A stretch of DNA of 64,000 nt from Candidatus Ruthturnera sp. Tsphm01 (GCA_030142985.1 CP125320.1:1431639-1495638), one strand, 5' to 3'; shown: positions 10,199 through 24,204, numbered from the stretch's first letter. The notes: generated by a model from the sequence alone, not told the origin. Program-made: numbers and translations.

Positions 10199-11122
10199 TT
10201 AAAAAGCACCAACCCCTGCAATTCCTTGCGCGCCAAGTTGCTGGGTTTTTTCTAGGTCTTTAAGCGCCATTCCACCTAAAAAGTACACAGGAATATTGAG
10301 TTTATCCACAACTTCTTTGGCACTATCCCAGCCTAATGGCAGAGTGTCAGGATGGGTTTTGGTAGTTTGTACGGGGGAGATAACAACAAAGTCAGCACCT
10401 ATTGCTTGAGCTTTTAGTGCTTCGGCTAGATTGTGTGTGGATGCACCCAATAGTTTATTATCAGCGCAAGGCCTTTTGCTCAATTTAAGCATTTCAGTGG
10501 TGGTGATATGCCAGCCATCACAATAGGTTTCATTAAAGGTTTTATTAATGGTATTAATTAGTAGTTTAATGTTATTTTGCTTGCATTTGTTGTGAACTTC
10601 GGCAATAAATGAGTTATCTAATGCTATCTTGCTTCTCAGTTGAAGTAGTGTTATGTCTGAGTTGAGTTTTTGATTAAATTTTGCCATCCATTCATCACTT
10701 TGGTGATTGTTTGATGGGGTAATCCAGTATTTATTAGGCAGGGTGATAGAACTAATAAAGACTTTCATGGTGGGTAATAGTTTATAGTTATTTAACTCAT
10801 TAACGTTAACCCAAGATATGGCTTGGTCTTCAATACCAAAAGGCATGTTTTGGTACTCATTAATGTTATAAATACTTAGTTGGACGGTTCTATCTTCATA
10901 CTTATGTAGCATAGTTTGATGAAAGGTTAATTGATTAACTTGTATGCCCAATTCTTCTTTTAACTCTCTTATAATAGCCTGTTCTTTTGATTCACCAGCC
11001 TCAATTTTGCCACCAGGGAGCTCCCAAAAGCCACCCATAAATTGTTCTTTTTTGCGTTTTGCAATGAGTATTTCTTGGTTCTTGTTGCGTAAAACACCCA
11101 CAACCGCCTTGATTGTTTTCAT
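10199..11122 (-). CDS. Nudix hydrolase fused to thiamine-phosphate-synthase-like domain
   Basis: Residues 1-130 are a MutT-type Nudix domain with an intact Nudix box (GGKIEAGES, REL, EELGI). Residues about 150-307 resemble ThiE: an LLQLRSK strand, GWHITTTEML, GASTHNLAEA, VISPVQTTKTHP and a phosphate-binding GGM with GIAGVGAF. The N-terminal half is expected to cleanse 8-oxo-dGTP. The same fusion is known in many gammaproteobacteria, where the ThiE half has not been firmly tied to thiamine synthesis. It is divergent from gshA and convergent with comF. Confidence 0.88.
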   Translation of the reverse strand: MKTIKAVVGVLRNKNQEILIAKRKKEQFMGGFWELPGGKIEAGESKEQAIIRELKEELGIQVNQLTFHQTMLHKYEDRTVQLSIYNINEYQNMPFGIEDQAISWVNVNELNNYKLLPTMKVFISSITLPNKYWITPSNNHQSDEWMAKFNQKLNSDITLLQLRSKIALDNSFIAEVHNKCKQNNIKLLINTINKTFNETYCDGWHITTTEMLKLSKRPCADNKLLGASTHNLAEALKAQAIGADFVVISPVQTTKTHPDTLPLGWDSAKEVVDKLNIPVYFLGGMALKDLEKTQQLGAQGIAGVGAF

Positions 11123-11169
11123 CGGTTGCCCTAATGTAAAATAACGCTATTTTAGCATCTTGACTTGTT

Positions 11170-12723
11170 TTGCAACTACAGGAAAAAATTCAACAACTAA
11201 AACCATATAGTGGACTATTGAAGGGTAATTTAATGGGCCTAGAAAAAGAAGGGTTGCGGGTGTCAAAAAAAGGTGGTATTTCTCAAGCACCACACCCTAA
11301 AACTTTTGGTTGTGCGTTGACACACCCTAACATCACTACGGACTTTTCTGAATCATTAATAGAATTGGTAACACCACCGCTTGGTAACGCGGTAGAAATG
11401 TTGTCTTTTTTAGAAGAGACACAGCATTATTTGTACTGTCACTTGCCTAAGGACCAAAACTTTTGGCCGACAAGTATGCCTTGTGTTATTCGCGGTGAAA
11501 CCACCATTCCCATAGCTCAATATGGTGCTTCTAATCAAGGTATGATGAAAACAATTTATCGTCAAGGGTTGGCAAATCGTTACGGCAGTGTGATGCAAAC
11601 CATTGCAGGTATCCATTTTAATTATTCATTTTCCCATGAGTTCTGGCAGCAATATCAAACATTACTTGCTCCTACAGAGGCATTAAAGTTATTTATTGAT
11701 AATGGCTATATGGGCTTAACCCGTAATATAGTGCGTTATGGTTGGATAATTCCTTATTTATTCGGCGCATCGCCTGCTGTGTGTAAGTCGTTTTTAAAAG
11801 GCTACCATGCGCATTCGTTGGTTGAGTTTAATGAGTCAACTTTGTATGAACCTTATGCCACTTCTTTGCGTATGGGGGATATTGGCTATCAGAATTTGGC
11901 TGAGGATAAAGCAGGTGTTAAGGCTAATTACAATAGTTTGAACCATTATATAAATAGCCTTAAAGCAGGTATGCAAACCGTTTGCTCTGAGTATGAAGTG
12001 ATTGGCTTGAAACGCCACGGGAAATATCAGCAACTTAATACCAATATTTTGCAAATTGAAAATGAGTATTATGCCTCTGTACGCCTAAAACCACTAGTTG
12101 GGCCAGATAAAAAACCCCTAGATACGTTAAGTAGTAACGGCATTGGCTATGTTGAGTTAAGGTCAATAGATATCAATCCACTTTTGCCATTAGGTATTGA
12201 TAAGGCACAAATCTACTTCTTAGAAGCTTTTATGTTGTTTTGTTTGCTTGAACCATCTTGTGCTATTTCTACTTCAGAACAGTTTGAAATTGACACTAAT
12301 GACCAATTAGTTGCCCATGAAGGTCGTAAACCTAAATTAATACTAACACGTAGAGGCAAACAGACTTCACTTCAAAAGTGGGGGGGTGATATTATGACCA
12401 AGATTGAGCAATGTGCAACCTTACTAAGTGAAAGCCACCAAGTATTTGTTCGAGATATAGCACGCCGTATTAATAATCCGGATTTAACCCCTTCTGCGAT
12501 AGCACTTAGTCAGATGAAGGAGCGCAATCAAGGATTTTTTGATTATACCAATTCATTGTCTAAACAGTATAAAATCGATTTTTTATCCAATACAATCAAT
12601 CAAAAACACTTTGATTATTTGGATCATCAGGCAAAGATTTCATGCAAAAAGCAACAACAAATTGAAGCCTCTGATTTAGTGGATTTTGATACGTTTTTAA
12701 CTGAGTATTTTAAGAATATTTAA
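11170..12723 (+). CDS. gshA: Glutamate-cysteine ligase (gammaproteobacterial type)
   Basis: GshA joins glutamate and cysteine, the first and limiting step of glutathione synthesis. The 517-residue protein aligns in style with E. coli GshA: GLEKEGLRV near the N-terminus, DFSESLIEL, GIHFNYSF and YVELRSIDINP. The start is a TTG at 11170; the next ATG would give a protein beginning right at the conserved GLE motif, too short for the family. No strong Shine-Dalgarno precedes the TTG. gshB is not nearby. Confidence 0.93.
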   Translation: MQLQEKIQQLKPYSGLLKGNLMGLEKEGLRVSKKGGISQAPHPKTFGCALTHPNITTDFSESLIELVTPPLGNAVEMLSFLEETQHYLYCHLPKDQNFWPTSMPCVIRGETTIPIAQYGASNQGMMKTIYRQGLANRYGSVMQTIAGIHFNYSFSHEFWQQYQTLLAPTEALKLFIDNGYMGLTRNIVRYGWIIPYLFGASPAVCKSFLKGYHAHSLVEFNESTLYEPYATSLRMGDIGYQNLAEDKAGVKANYNSLNHYINSLKAGMQTVCSEYEVIGLKRHGKYQQLNTNILQIENEYYASVRLKPLVGPDKKPLDTLSSNGIGYVELRSIDINPLLPLGIDKAQIYFLEAFMLFCLLEPSCAISTSEQFEIDTNDQLVAHEGRKPKLILTRRGKQTSLQKWGGDIMTKIEQCATLLSESHQVFVRDIARRINNPDLTPSAIALSQMKERNQGFFDYTNSLSKQYKIDFLSNTINQKHFDYLDHQAKISCKKQQQIEASDLVDFDTFLTEYFKNI

Positions 12724-12730
12724 AAAATTA

Positions 12731-14074
12731 ATGAACAGTAATGAAACAACAATTTGTGCATTGGCCAGTAGTGTTGGTAAAAGCGGTATTGGTGTGGTGC
12801 GTGTATCAGGACCGTTATGCAAAGTGATTGCAAAAAAAATGCTTGGGCTTGTTCCCAAGCCGCGTTATGCATATTATGGTTTATTCTTTGACCAAGAGAA
12901 CGATGAAATAGACAAAGGCATTGCTCTTTTTTTTCCTAAACCATATTCATTTACAGGCGAAGATGTATTGGAATTTCAAGGGCATGGTGGTATGAGTGTG
13001 ATGCGTTGCTTGTTAGAATCTGCTATATCAATGGGTGCTAAACTAGCCGAGCCAGGTGAATTTTCAAAACGTGCTTTTTTGAACGGAAAAATGGACTTGG
13101 TGCAAGCAGAAGCGGTGGCAGATATGATTAATGCCAGCTCAAAACGTGCTTCCAAGTCAGCATTTAAGTCTTTGTCAGGCGAGTTTTCCAATCAAGTAAA
13201 TGCACTTACTAAGTCTATTATTGAACTTCGAGTTTTTGTTGAAGCGACTATTGATTTTTCGGATGAGGAAATTGATTTTTTACAATCCGAGCAAGTTAAA
13301 CTCAAAGCAAAAGGCATTAAGCAGGCGGTTAAAACTATTTTAAAATCTGCCATGCAAGGTACAATCCTAAGAGAGGGTTTGAATGTTGCCATTGTTGGTA
13401 AGCCCAATGCTGGTAAGTCTTCATTACTAAATGCACTCACACAAGAATCCAGCGCTATTGTGACTGATATTGCAGGCACAACACGTGATGTATTAAAAGA
13501 AACCATTCATGTAAATGGTATGCCGCTTAATATTATTGATACAGCAGGTCTGCATGATAGTGACGACAAGATAGAAAAAGAAGGTATCAAAAGAGCGTAT
13601 TTGGAGATTGAGCGTGCTGATGTGGTGTTAATGGTGTTTGATGCACAAGATAATGAGCCAGATTTTTCCATATTGCCTAAAAATATGGATTATCAATCTT
13701 TATTGCTAATCAAAAACAAAGTAGATTTAACAAGTGGCATTATTGAAAGAGAAGTGATTAATGATATTGTTCAATTGTCAGTTTCGGCTAAGCATTCAAA
13801 AGGCATGGCATTATTACGAAAAGAGTTGTCCGATATTGCAGGATTGGAAGATTTCTCAGAAGGGGTCGTGCTTGCTAGAAAACGTCATATTATTGCCCTA
13901 GAAGCGTCATTAGTGTCTATTGAAAATGCCATTGTGCAATTAGAAAATGGTGTAGTAGAGCTAATGGCTGAAGATTTACGCTTTGCTGGTCAATCTATGG
14001 GTAGTATTACTGGTGAGTTTTCATCGGATGATTTACTTGGTGAAATATTTTCTTCTTTTTGTATTGGAAAATAA
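12731..14074 (+). CDS. mnmE: tRNA modification GTPase MnmE
   Basis: MnmE with MnmG adds the carboxymethylaminomethyl group to U34 of several tRNAs. The 447-residue protein has the N-terminal formyl-THF domain, a G domain (GKPNAGKSS, DIAGTTRD, DTAGLHD, KNKVD) inserted in the helical domain, and the invariant C-terminal CIGK. It begins 7 bp after gshA and is complete. The older name is trmE. Confidence 0.97.
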   Translation: MNSNETTICALASSVGKSGIGVVRVSGPLCKVIAKKMLGLVPKPRYAYYGLFFDQENDEIDKGIALFFPKPYSFTGEDVLEFQGHGGMSVMRCLLESAISMGAKLAEPGEFSKRAFLNGKMDLVQAEAVADMINASSKRASKSAFKSLSGEFSNQVNALTKSIIELRVFVEATIDFSDEEIDFLQSEQVKLKAKGIKQAVKTILKSAMQGTILREGLNVAIVGKPNAGKSSLLNALTQESSAIVTDIAGTTRDVLKETIHVNGMPLNIIDTAGLHDSDDKIEKEGIKRAYLEIERADVVLMVFDAQDNEPDFSILPKNMDYQSLLLIKNKVDLTSGIIEREVINDIVQLSVSAKHSKGMALLRKELSDIAGLEDFSEGVVLARKRHIIALEASLVSIENAIVQLENGVVELMAEDLRFAGQSMGSITGEFSSDDLLGEIFSSFCIGK

Positions 14075-14108
14075 AGAAAGTTTGCTTTCTAGTTTGAAAC
14101 TAAAAAAC

Positions 14109-15593
14109 ATGAATATTAAAATAAAATTTTATATTTACTTCTTGGTTACGATTTTGCTCTCGCCATTGTTAACGTATGAAGTGGTGCTTGTTTATACAAC
14201 GACTAATGTTGTGGATGTATTGTTGGTTGCCTTAATTTTATTAGTTTATTTAAGTCTTTACTTGTCCATTCGTCAAGATTTCTTATCACCATTTAGTGAT
14301 TTGCAAAGTTGGGTAGACAGCCATAAGTCCAACCAAAGTGTGCGTTTAAGTGACCATAAAAGAACCACGTTTCAGCCTGTTGCAAAAGCAATTAACCATT
14401 TGATTGATGAAAATCAACATTTATATGACGACATGGAAAGTATCTTAAATAAACAAATTCAGCGTTTAAGTAAAAAATCTGCTTCTTTAGAGACGTTGTA
14501 TGGCGTGTCATCAAAACTTAATAAAATGCATTCGATTGATGAATTGTTCGCGCACTTTTTAGATATCTTTATTGATATGACTGGCGCCTCATCAGGTGCT
14601 GCACGTAGTTTATCTGATGATGCTCAACTCCATTTAATGGCGACACAAGGTGTTATTGACAAGCAAGGCCAAGTAACAGACGTGTTAAGTGCAGATTGTT
14701 TTTGTGGTGAAGTTGCTATGGCAAGTGACACCTATGTACAATTTAGCGTACACACCTGTGCGCAATGTGTAGGCAAGAGGTCTCAAATTAAGGCAAACGT
14801 TGGCACGATATTTATCCCACTTAGGTATCATGGAAAGACACTAGGCACTTTTAATTTATTTTTTGATACGCTCCCCTCACTGGCTTTTGATGAGCGCGCA
14901 TTACTGAGTTCCATTGCTGAAAATATTGCCATTGCATTGGACAAAGCCCGCTTAGATAACCAAACCAAACGCACAGAATTGTCACAAGAGCGTTTGTTTT
15001 TATCACAAGAGATACACGATTCATTAGCGCAAACTATTTATAGTTTGAAACTACAAGTAACGGTACTTGGAAACATGCTAAAAGCAGGCAAAAAATCTGA
15101 TGCAAGCGATAAAGTGTTGAGTTTACAAGCTAATATTACCCAGGCAAATCAAGAGTTACGTGAGTTGATGTGTAATTTTCGTGTACCATTAGACCCTAAA
15201 GGAATTGAGGCTTCTTTGACAAATTTACTTAATCGATTTATGTCAGAAGAAGGCATTGCTACTTACTTACAAGTTGAGGGCAAGTTACAAGTGTCTCCAG
15301 AAGTGGAAATGCAAATTATGCGCATTACTCAAGAGGCATTGTCTAATATACGCAAACACGCTAAAGCTCGCAATGTGCGTGTTTTGTTTTTGGCAGAACC
15401 TAATTGTCAATTATTGATTGAGGATGATGGTGTTGGATTTGAAAAAGACCAAAATGAGAGTGAGGTGATGGGGAATAATATCGGTATGAACATTATGAAA
15501 GAACGAGCAACAAGAATTGGTGCTAGTATTGAAATCGAATCAGAAATAGATGAGGGTACGCGCGTTATCATTAACCTTCAAAAAATATCATGA
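14109..15593 (+). CDS. NarX-like sensor histidine kinase lacking a periplasmic sensor domain
   Basis: This 494-residue kinase has two membrane helices (about 8-27 and 34-54) separated by only a few residues, a helical linker, then a GAF-like domain (about 125-280). Within that domain Cys197, Cys199, Cys217 and Cys220 form a CxC...CxxC cluster. The HisKA_3 motif SQEIHDSLAQT carries His303, and an HATPase domain (N box EALSNIRKHAKA, DDGVGFE) ends the protein. Order and motifs match NarX/NarQ, but the nitrate-binding periplasmic module is absent. The ATG at 14109 is preferred because upstream in-frame starts lie inside mnmE. Its ATGA overlap with the next gene shows coupling. Confidence 0.88.
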   Translation: MNIKIKFYIYFLVTILLSPLLTYEVVLVYTTTNVVDVLLVALILLVYLSLYLSIRQDFLSPFSDLQSWVDSHKSNQSVRLSDHKRTTFQPVAKAINHLIDENQHLYDDMESILNKQIQRLSKKSASLETLYGVSSKLNKMHSIDELFAHFLDIFIDMTGASSGAARSLSDDAQLHLMATQGVIDKQGQVTDVLSADCFCGEVAMASDTYVQFSVHTCAQCVGKRSQIKANVGTIFIPLRYHGKTLGTFNLFFDTLPSLAFDERALLSSIAENIAIALDKARLDNQTKRTELSQERLFLSQEIHDSLAQTIYSLKLQVTVLGNMLKAGKKSDASDKVLSLQANITQANQELRELMCNFRVPLDPKGIEASLTNLLNRFMSEEGIATYLQVEGKLQVSPEVEMQIMRITQEALSNIRKHAKARNVRVLFLAEPNCQLLIEDDGVGFEKDQNESEVMGNNIGMNIMKERATRIGASIEIESEIDEGTRVIINLQKIS

Positions 15594-16219
15594 AAATCTA
15601 TATCATCGACGACCACGCTTTGTTTCGTAACGGACTCATTGCCTTGTTAGAGTCTAAACAAATTAGTGCCAGTGCTGCTGCCTCGCCAGAACAAGGTTTG
15701 GCAGAAATCTCTTCTTTGTCAGTGGATATTATTCTATTAGATTTACGTATGCCGCAAATGTCTGGACTTGAAGTATTAAAAAAGCTTAAAGCAAAGAGCA
15801 TCACCACACCAATTGTAATGCTAACTACCAGCACTCAAGAACATGATTTACGTAATTGCCTTAAACATGGCGCTCAAGGTTACTTATTAAAAGATATGGA
15901 TCCAGATGAACTGGTCGATGCTTTAGACGAAGTTATTAAAGGCTCAATTGTTGTTGCACAGGATATGACGCACGTATTAGCAAAGGCTTTGCGGGACGAA
16001 TTAACCGATAATGAGCCTTCGTTTGATTCCTTGACCAGCCGAGAGAAAGAAGTTGCTTGTCAAGTATCCAGTGGTTATAGCAATAAAGTCATCGCCAGAG
16101 AATTGGGCATTTCCGATGGCACGGTTAAACTTCATGTCAAATCAATTCTTAAAAAATTATCACTTAGTTCGCGCGTTGAGGTGGCAGTATTGGTGACACA
16201 AAAAGGCTATTGCAAATAA
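15590..16219 (+). CDS. narL: NarL/FixJ-family response regulator
   Basis: The 209-residue protein has a receiver domain (acidic pair in IIDDH, phospho-acceptor Asp51 in LLDLRMP, Lys in LLKDMD). A LuxR-type helix-turn-helix follows at about 145-205 (LTSREKEVA, NKVIARELGISDGTVKLH). It overlaps the kinase gene by 4 bp, so the pair forms a two-component system. NarL controls anaerobic respiration genes in relatives; the target genes here are unknown, and the symbol means NarL-like. Confidence 0.88.
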   Translation: MKIYIIDDHALFRNGLIALLESKQISASAAASPEQGLAEISSLSVDIILLDLRMPQMSGLEVLKKLKAKSITTPIVMLTTSTQEHDLRNCLKHGAQGYLLKDMDPDELVDALDEVIKGSIVVAQDMTHVLAKALRDELTDNEPSFDSLTSREKEVACQVSSGYSNKVIARELGISDGTVKLHVKSILKKLSLSSRVEVAVLVTQKGYCK

Positions 16220-16224
16220 AGCTA

Positions 16225-16692
16225 ATGGATGGATATCAAAAACTAGTAGCACAAGCACTGACAACAGTAGGTGAAGTGCTTCCATGGGATTTGGAAGAAG
16301 AAATTAAGAACAGTCCTAATTTAATATTACTAGATATTCGTGAGCAAAATGAATTTGACATGATGCACATTAAGCATTCAATTCACGTTCCTAGAGGCAT
16401 ACTTGAGGGGGCTTGCGTTTGGAATTATGACGATACCGTGCCTAAATTAGCACAAGCAAGAAACCAAGATATTGTTGTGATTTGTCGCTCAGGCAATCGT
16501 AGCGCACTTGCAGCCCTTACTATGCAACAAATGGGCTTTACTAAGGTGCGCTCATTAAAAATGGGCATCAAAGGCTGGAATGACAATGATTTTGAAATGG
16601 TGAATATCAATCATATAATTGTTGATTCTGATAAAGCCGATGAATGGCTTAATCAAGCAGTTACCAAAGAAAAATTAGCACCAAATCAGTAA
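16225..16692 (+). CDS. Rhodanese-domain sulfurtransferase
   Basis: The 155-residue protein carries one rhodanese domain with active-site loop CRSGNRS (Cys87) and a conserved LLDIREQNEF. Rhodaneses move sulfane sulfur as a cysteine persulfide. The gene follows narL by 5 bp, or overlaps it if the TTG at 16210 is used. This links sulfur handling to the two-component system, although a direct signalling role is speculation. There is no signal peptide, so it is cytoplasmic. Confidence 0.85.
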   Translation: MDGYQKLVAQALTTVGEVLPWDLEEEIKNSPNLILLDIREQNEFDMMHIKHSIHVPRGILEGACVWNYDDTVPKLAQARNQDIVVICRSGNRSALAALTMQQMGFTKVRSLKMGIKGWNDNDFEMVNINHIIVDSDKADEWLNQAVTKEKLAPNQ

Positions 16693-16940
16693 TAATCCTC
16701 TTCTTTTAGGTGTTATTTTGTAACGAGCTCAATAAAGAAGTGTGTGATACCAAATATAACCACAGTACTAAGTAGGCATTTCAGTCATTATTTGGCTAAG
16801 TGTGAGTTCAATAACCAAATTTACTCACATATAAACAACAATCGACTTAATGCCAATATTCGGGCTTAAAATTCGTGAACACCTATGTAAAAAACCGCGT
16901 TTTTAATGCAATTTTCATTAAATAAAAAAATCAAACAATA
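16693..16940. other. Gene-free region upstream of rrn promoters
   Basis: About 250 AT-rich bases between the rhodanese gene and the rrn promoters hold no ORF with recognisable content. They may hold an UP element or Fis-like sites, which cannot be assigned by eye. Confidence 0.4.
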
Positions 16941-16944
16941 GTGC

Positions 16945-16972
16945 TTGACCTAAGCTTTTTTCTTAGTATAAT
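16945..16972 (+). promoter_or_regulatory. rrn promoter P1
   Basis: TTGACC and TATAAT are separated by 16 bp, about 340 bp upstream of 16S. This is a strong sigma70-type match. Confidence 0.75.
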
Positions 16973-17048
16973 TCTGCACTTTCACTACACAGAAACAGTC
17001 TTTGTTTTAATGCAGGCAAGTCGGAAAATAAAAGTTAAAAAATAACAC

Positions 17049-17076
17049 TTGACAGGTTATTAGTTGGCTGTATAAT
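17049..17076 (+). promoter_or_regulatory. rrn promoter P2, exact consensus
   Basis: TTGACA and TATAAT, both exact sigma70 consensus, are separated by 16 bp. With P1 about 105 bp upstream this reproduces the tandem rrn promoter arrangement known from enteric bacteria. Confidence 0.85.
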
Positions 17077-17125
17077 TTCTTCCTTTCACCGCATCAAAAA
17101 TTGCTTTGGCTATTTATGTTGTAGT

Positions 17126-17138
17126 TGCTCTTTAAAAA
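17126..17138 (+). promoter_or_regulatory. rrn leader boxA antitermination site
   Basis: TGCTCTTTAAAAA in the rrn leader resembles the boxA sequence bound by NusB-S10 for rRNA antitermination. It lies between P2 and 16S as expected. Confidence 0.7.
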
Positions 17139-17283
17139 ACTATCAAACAACTTGTGTGGGCACTCGTACAATAAAATTGTGCAAGTGCACATTAAAAACT
17201 AAAGCAAATAAGCTTTTAAAAAAATTGAACGCAAAGCGCATTCATTTATTTGAATGTTGCCAATGTTCTAAATAGTTAGAATT

Positions 17284-18828
<1,545 letters not shown>

Positions 18829-19044
18829 AGAAAAGTATGAGTGTCCACAACAAGTTGTTTGATGATTATAAAGATAAGAAGAATTACATTATACTTTTGC
18901 GTGATAATTTTTATAGTAATTACGTAGGATATTTTTTATTATTTAGGTTTTTTTTGAGAAAGAGTAGGAGCGTGGTGCTAACTACCATGATTTAACTGAG
19001 TGAAAAAAATAACATAGAATAGTAAAAAATAAACCAGTAATTTT

Positions 19045-19121
<77 letters not shown>

Positions 19122-19224
19122 GGTTTTCATTTTTGACTGTGTTGTCGGCTTTGTCGTTTATTAGCATAAACTCTGTCGGTCTGCCTTGCAAAAATAAAAA
19201 TTACAGTATTTTTACTGTTTTCAA

Positions 19225-19300
19225 GGGGCCATAGCTCAGCTGGGAGAGCGCTTGCCTTGCACGCAAGAGGTCGGGAGTTCGATCCTCCCTGGCTCCACCA
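19225..19300 (+). tRNA. alaT: tRNA-Ala (TGC)
   Basis: A 76-nt cloverleaf has acceptor GGGGCCA paired to TGGCTCC, anticodon TGC in loop CTTGCAC, T loop TTCGATC and encoded CCA. It is the second spacer tRNA, as in most gammaproteobacterial rrn operons. Confidence 0.97.
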
Positions 19301-19383
19301 AATCTTTTTATAGTTTTAAAAACTTAAATAAAGGCATTATCGTGTTTTTATTTAAGTTTTTATACTACACCTTCGGGTGTGGA

Positions 19384-19399
19384 GTTCTTTAACAATTTA
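19384..19399 (+). promoter_or_regulatory. Spacer boxA upstream of 23S
   Basis: GTTCTTTAACAATTTA after tRNA-Ala matches the spacer boxA consensus and would renew antitermination before 23S. Confidence 0.7.
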
Positions 19400-19757
19400 A
19401 TACATGAAGTAAAGTTTGTAAATATACAATATAACAACGCGAAAACTATTGTGATGATAGTTTTCATTGGTGTATTGCATTGACACAACAATTTCAAAAA
19501 ATATGGATTCTCATCGCTAGTGTAAAAACTAGCAATGAAATAAAGAATTCACCGATTGTGATTTATCACAATTTGTGACTTCAAGGTGAAATACTAGCCA
19601 TAAACACCAAACTCTAGGACTTTGGATTTTGTTTATTTGTAAGGCATTTTTTGAGTGATTGAGGGAGTTTAGCTTTGCTAAATGACCGAATGAATGAAGA
19701 AAATAACGCAGCAAATAGGCAAAAGCCGGAGTCATGACAGATGTTTTGGGGTTATAT

Positions 19758-22661
<2,904 letters not shown>

Positions 22662-22841
22662 ATAACACCCAAATTATTTGAGTGAATCTGTAATTTTTGT
22701 GTTGATGTGTCATGCAATACGCTGATAAGCGACAAACTTTATAAATGTGTTTAATTGTTATATCTTCTAGTTAGTAATAACCAAGGTATAAAAACTTTTT
22801 AATTATTTTATTTGCGTTAAATGTAAATAAAAAAACCAGTT

Positions 22842-22960
22842 TGCTTAGTGACAATAGCGAGTGTGACCCACCTGATCCCATCCCGAACTCAGAAGTGAAA
22901 CCACTTAGCGCCGATGGTAGTGTGGGGTCTCCCCATGTGAGAGTAGGACATTGCTAGGCT
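22842..22960 (+). rRNA. rrf: 5S ribosomal RNA
   Basis: About 119 nt contain CCGAACTCAGAAGTGAAAC and GCGCCGATGGTAGTGTGGGG, both diagnostic for 5S. The terminal helix pairs GCTTAG with CTAGGC. It is followed at once by the operon terminator. Confidence 0.96.
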
Positions 22961-22970
22961 TTAAATTTAA

Positions 22971-23007
22971 AAAACCCCAGACATCTTTTGATGCTGGGGT
23001 TTTTTTA
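22971..23007 (+). terminator. rrn operon terminator
   Basis: An inverted repeat (AAAACCCCAG and CTGGGGTTTT) around an approximately 12-nt loop is followed by a T-run. It is a strong intrinsic terminator directly after 5S. Confidence 0.9.
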
Positions 23008-23066
23008 TTGCTCAAATGGTTTTTTCCTATATAAGGCCACTGCATTTCTGAGTTAATATATTGGCC

Positions 23067-23489
23067 TTATATATGTTGATTAACCCAACTAGTAAAATCT
23101 GGCACACTAAGCGCGCCAGAAATACGCTCTATTTCTTTACCATTTTTAAAAATAGCCAGTGTTGGAATGGAGCGAATATTGTGTTTAGTAGCAATAGCTT
23201 GCTCTTTGTCAGTTTCGATTTTTATAAATCGGGCTTTAGATTCGAGTTGTAGTGCTACTTTCTTAAAGGTAGGGGTAAATATTTTGCATGGCCCGCACCA
23301 AGTTGCCCAAAAATCAACCACCAACAATTCATCGGTTTTTTCTATTGCACGAGTGAGTTGCATGCCACTCATATTAATAGGTTCTCCGCTGTAAATTGGA
23401 CTTTTGCATTTGCCACAATTGGGTTTGTTGTTTAGTTTGTCTTTTGGGATGTTGTTAAGTCCACCACAGTTTGGACACATTGCAATCAT
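23067..23489 (-). CDS. trxC: Thioredoxin 2 with N-terminal zinc ribbon
   Basis: The 140-residue protein has a zinc-binding ribbon (Cys5, Cys8, Cys25, Cys28) followed by a thioredoxin domain with WCGPC (Cys65 and Cys68) and the cis-proline in RSIPTL. TrxC reduces protein disulfides in the cytoplasm and is an oxidative-stress thioredoxin in E. coli. It is convergent with the rrn operon and lies downstream of a hypothetical gene on the same strand. Confidence 0.93.
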   Translation of the reverse strand: MIAMCPNCGGLNNIPKDKLNNKPNCGKCKSPIYSGEPINMSGMQLTRAIEKTDELLVVDFWATWCGPCKIFTPTFKKVALQLESKARFIKIETDKEQAIATKHNIRSIPTLAIFKNGKEIERISGALSVPDFTSWVNQHI

Positions 23490-23541
23490 GTTAACTCCTA
23501 TTTTTTGATATCATTGAGTATTGTCTATGGGTAGATTAGGT

Positions 23542-24174
23542 TTATTGCAAGTCAGGGCGGGTAGATTTGCGTTTGGATCTTAGGATTTTATCCCCTTTGT
23601 TTTTTATTTGTTCGGCTTTAGATATTATTTTTTCAACTGCCACTAAATCTTTAACACTTTTTTTGATTGATTTAAAAGCTTTTGGCGCTTGGATTTCAAT
23701 AATTTGTTGAACAATCCATTTTGAATCTACATGAGTCATGGCTTTTTGTATTTTCTCTGCAAAGTATCTTAGAAAATGATAATTAGGCTCTCCATTTGTA
23801 AAGTTATAATTGGCGTAATCCTTAGATCTAGCGTTATAAATTTGAATAAACCCCTTCCAATGTTCACCTGAACCAATGCGCTCTTGTTTGTTTTCGTGGA
23901 AATAATCAGCTGATTGCTTGGCTAGTTTGGTAATCAATGTTTGACGTTGTTTAGCATCTAATTTATCAAACATTAGTCTGTCAACACACTGAATTAGAAA
24001 GCACAAGTATTCAGAAATTACATTAAACACCTGTGCTTTTTCAATCACAAAAGCTTCGTTAATTAAATCTTCCAAATGGTTTTTAGTAATGCGCCACGAG
24101 TTAAACGCTAGCGCACTGGCAATGTCGTCAATGGTTTTAACTTGGGTTTTGTGCCAGGTACTTTTAACTCTCAT
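23542..24174 (-). CDS. Hypothetical helical protein
   Basis: This 210-residue ORF matches no family I recognise. It looks mostly alpha-helical, has no signal peptide or membrane segment, has several Trp/Tyr residues in a central stretch (EHWKGFIQIY, NYHFLRYF), and ends in a Lys/Arg-rich tail. Codon use resembles its neighbours. It lies between trxC and a small rhodanese gene on the same strand with gaps of about 50 and 30 bp, so the three may form an operon. A link to thiol or sulfur chemistry would be only guilt by association. Confidence 0.7.
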   Translation of the reverse strand: MRVKSTWHKTQVKTIDDIASALAFNSWRITKNHLEDLINEAFVIEKAQVFNVISEYLCFLIQCVDRLMFDKLDAKQRQTLITKLAKQSADYFHENKQERIGSGEHWKGFIQIYNARSKDYANYNFTNGEPNYHFLRYFAEKIQKAMTHVDSKWIVQQIIEIQAPKAFKSIKKSVKDLVAVEKIISKAEQIKNKGDKILRSKRKSTRPDLQ

Positions 24175-24204
24175 GGTACTAGTTTATACCATTACTGTAT
24201 TGTG

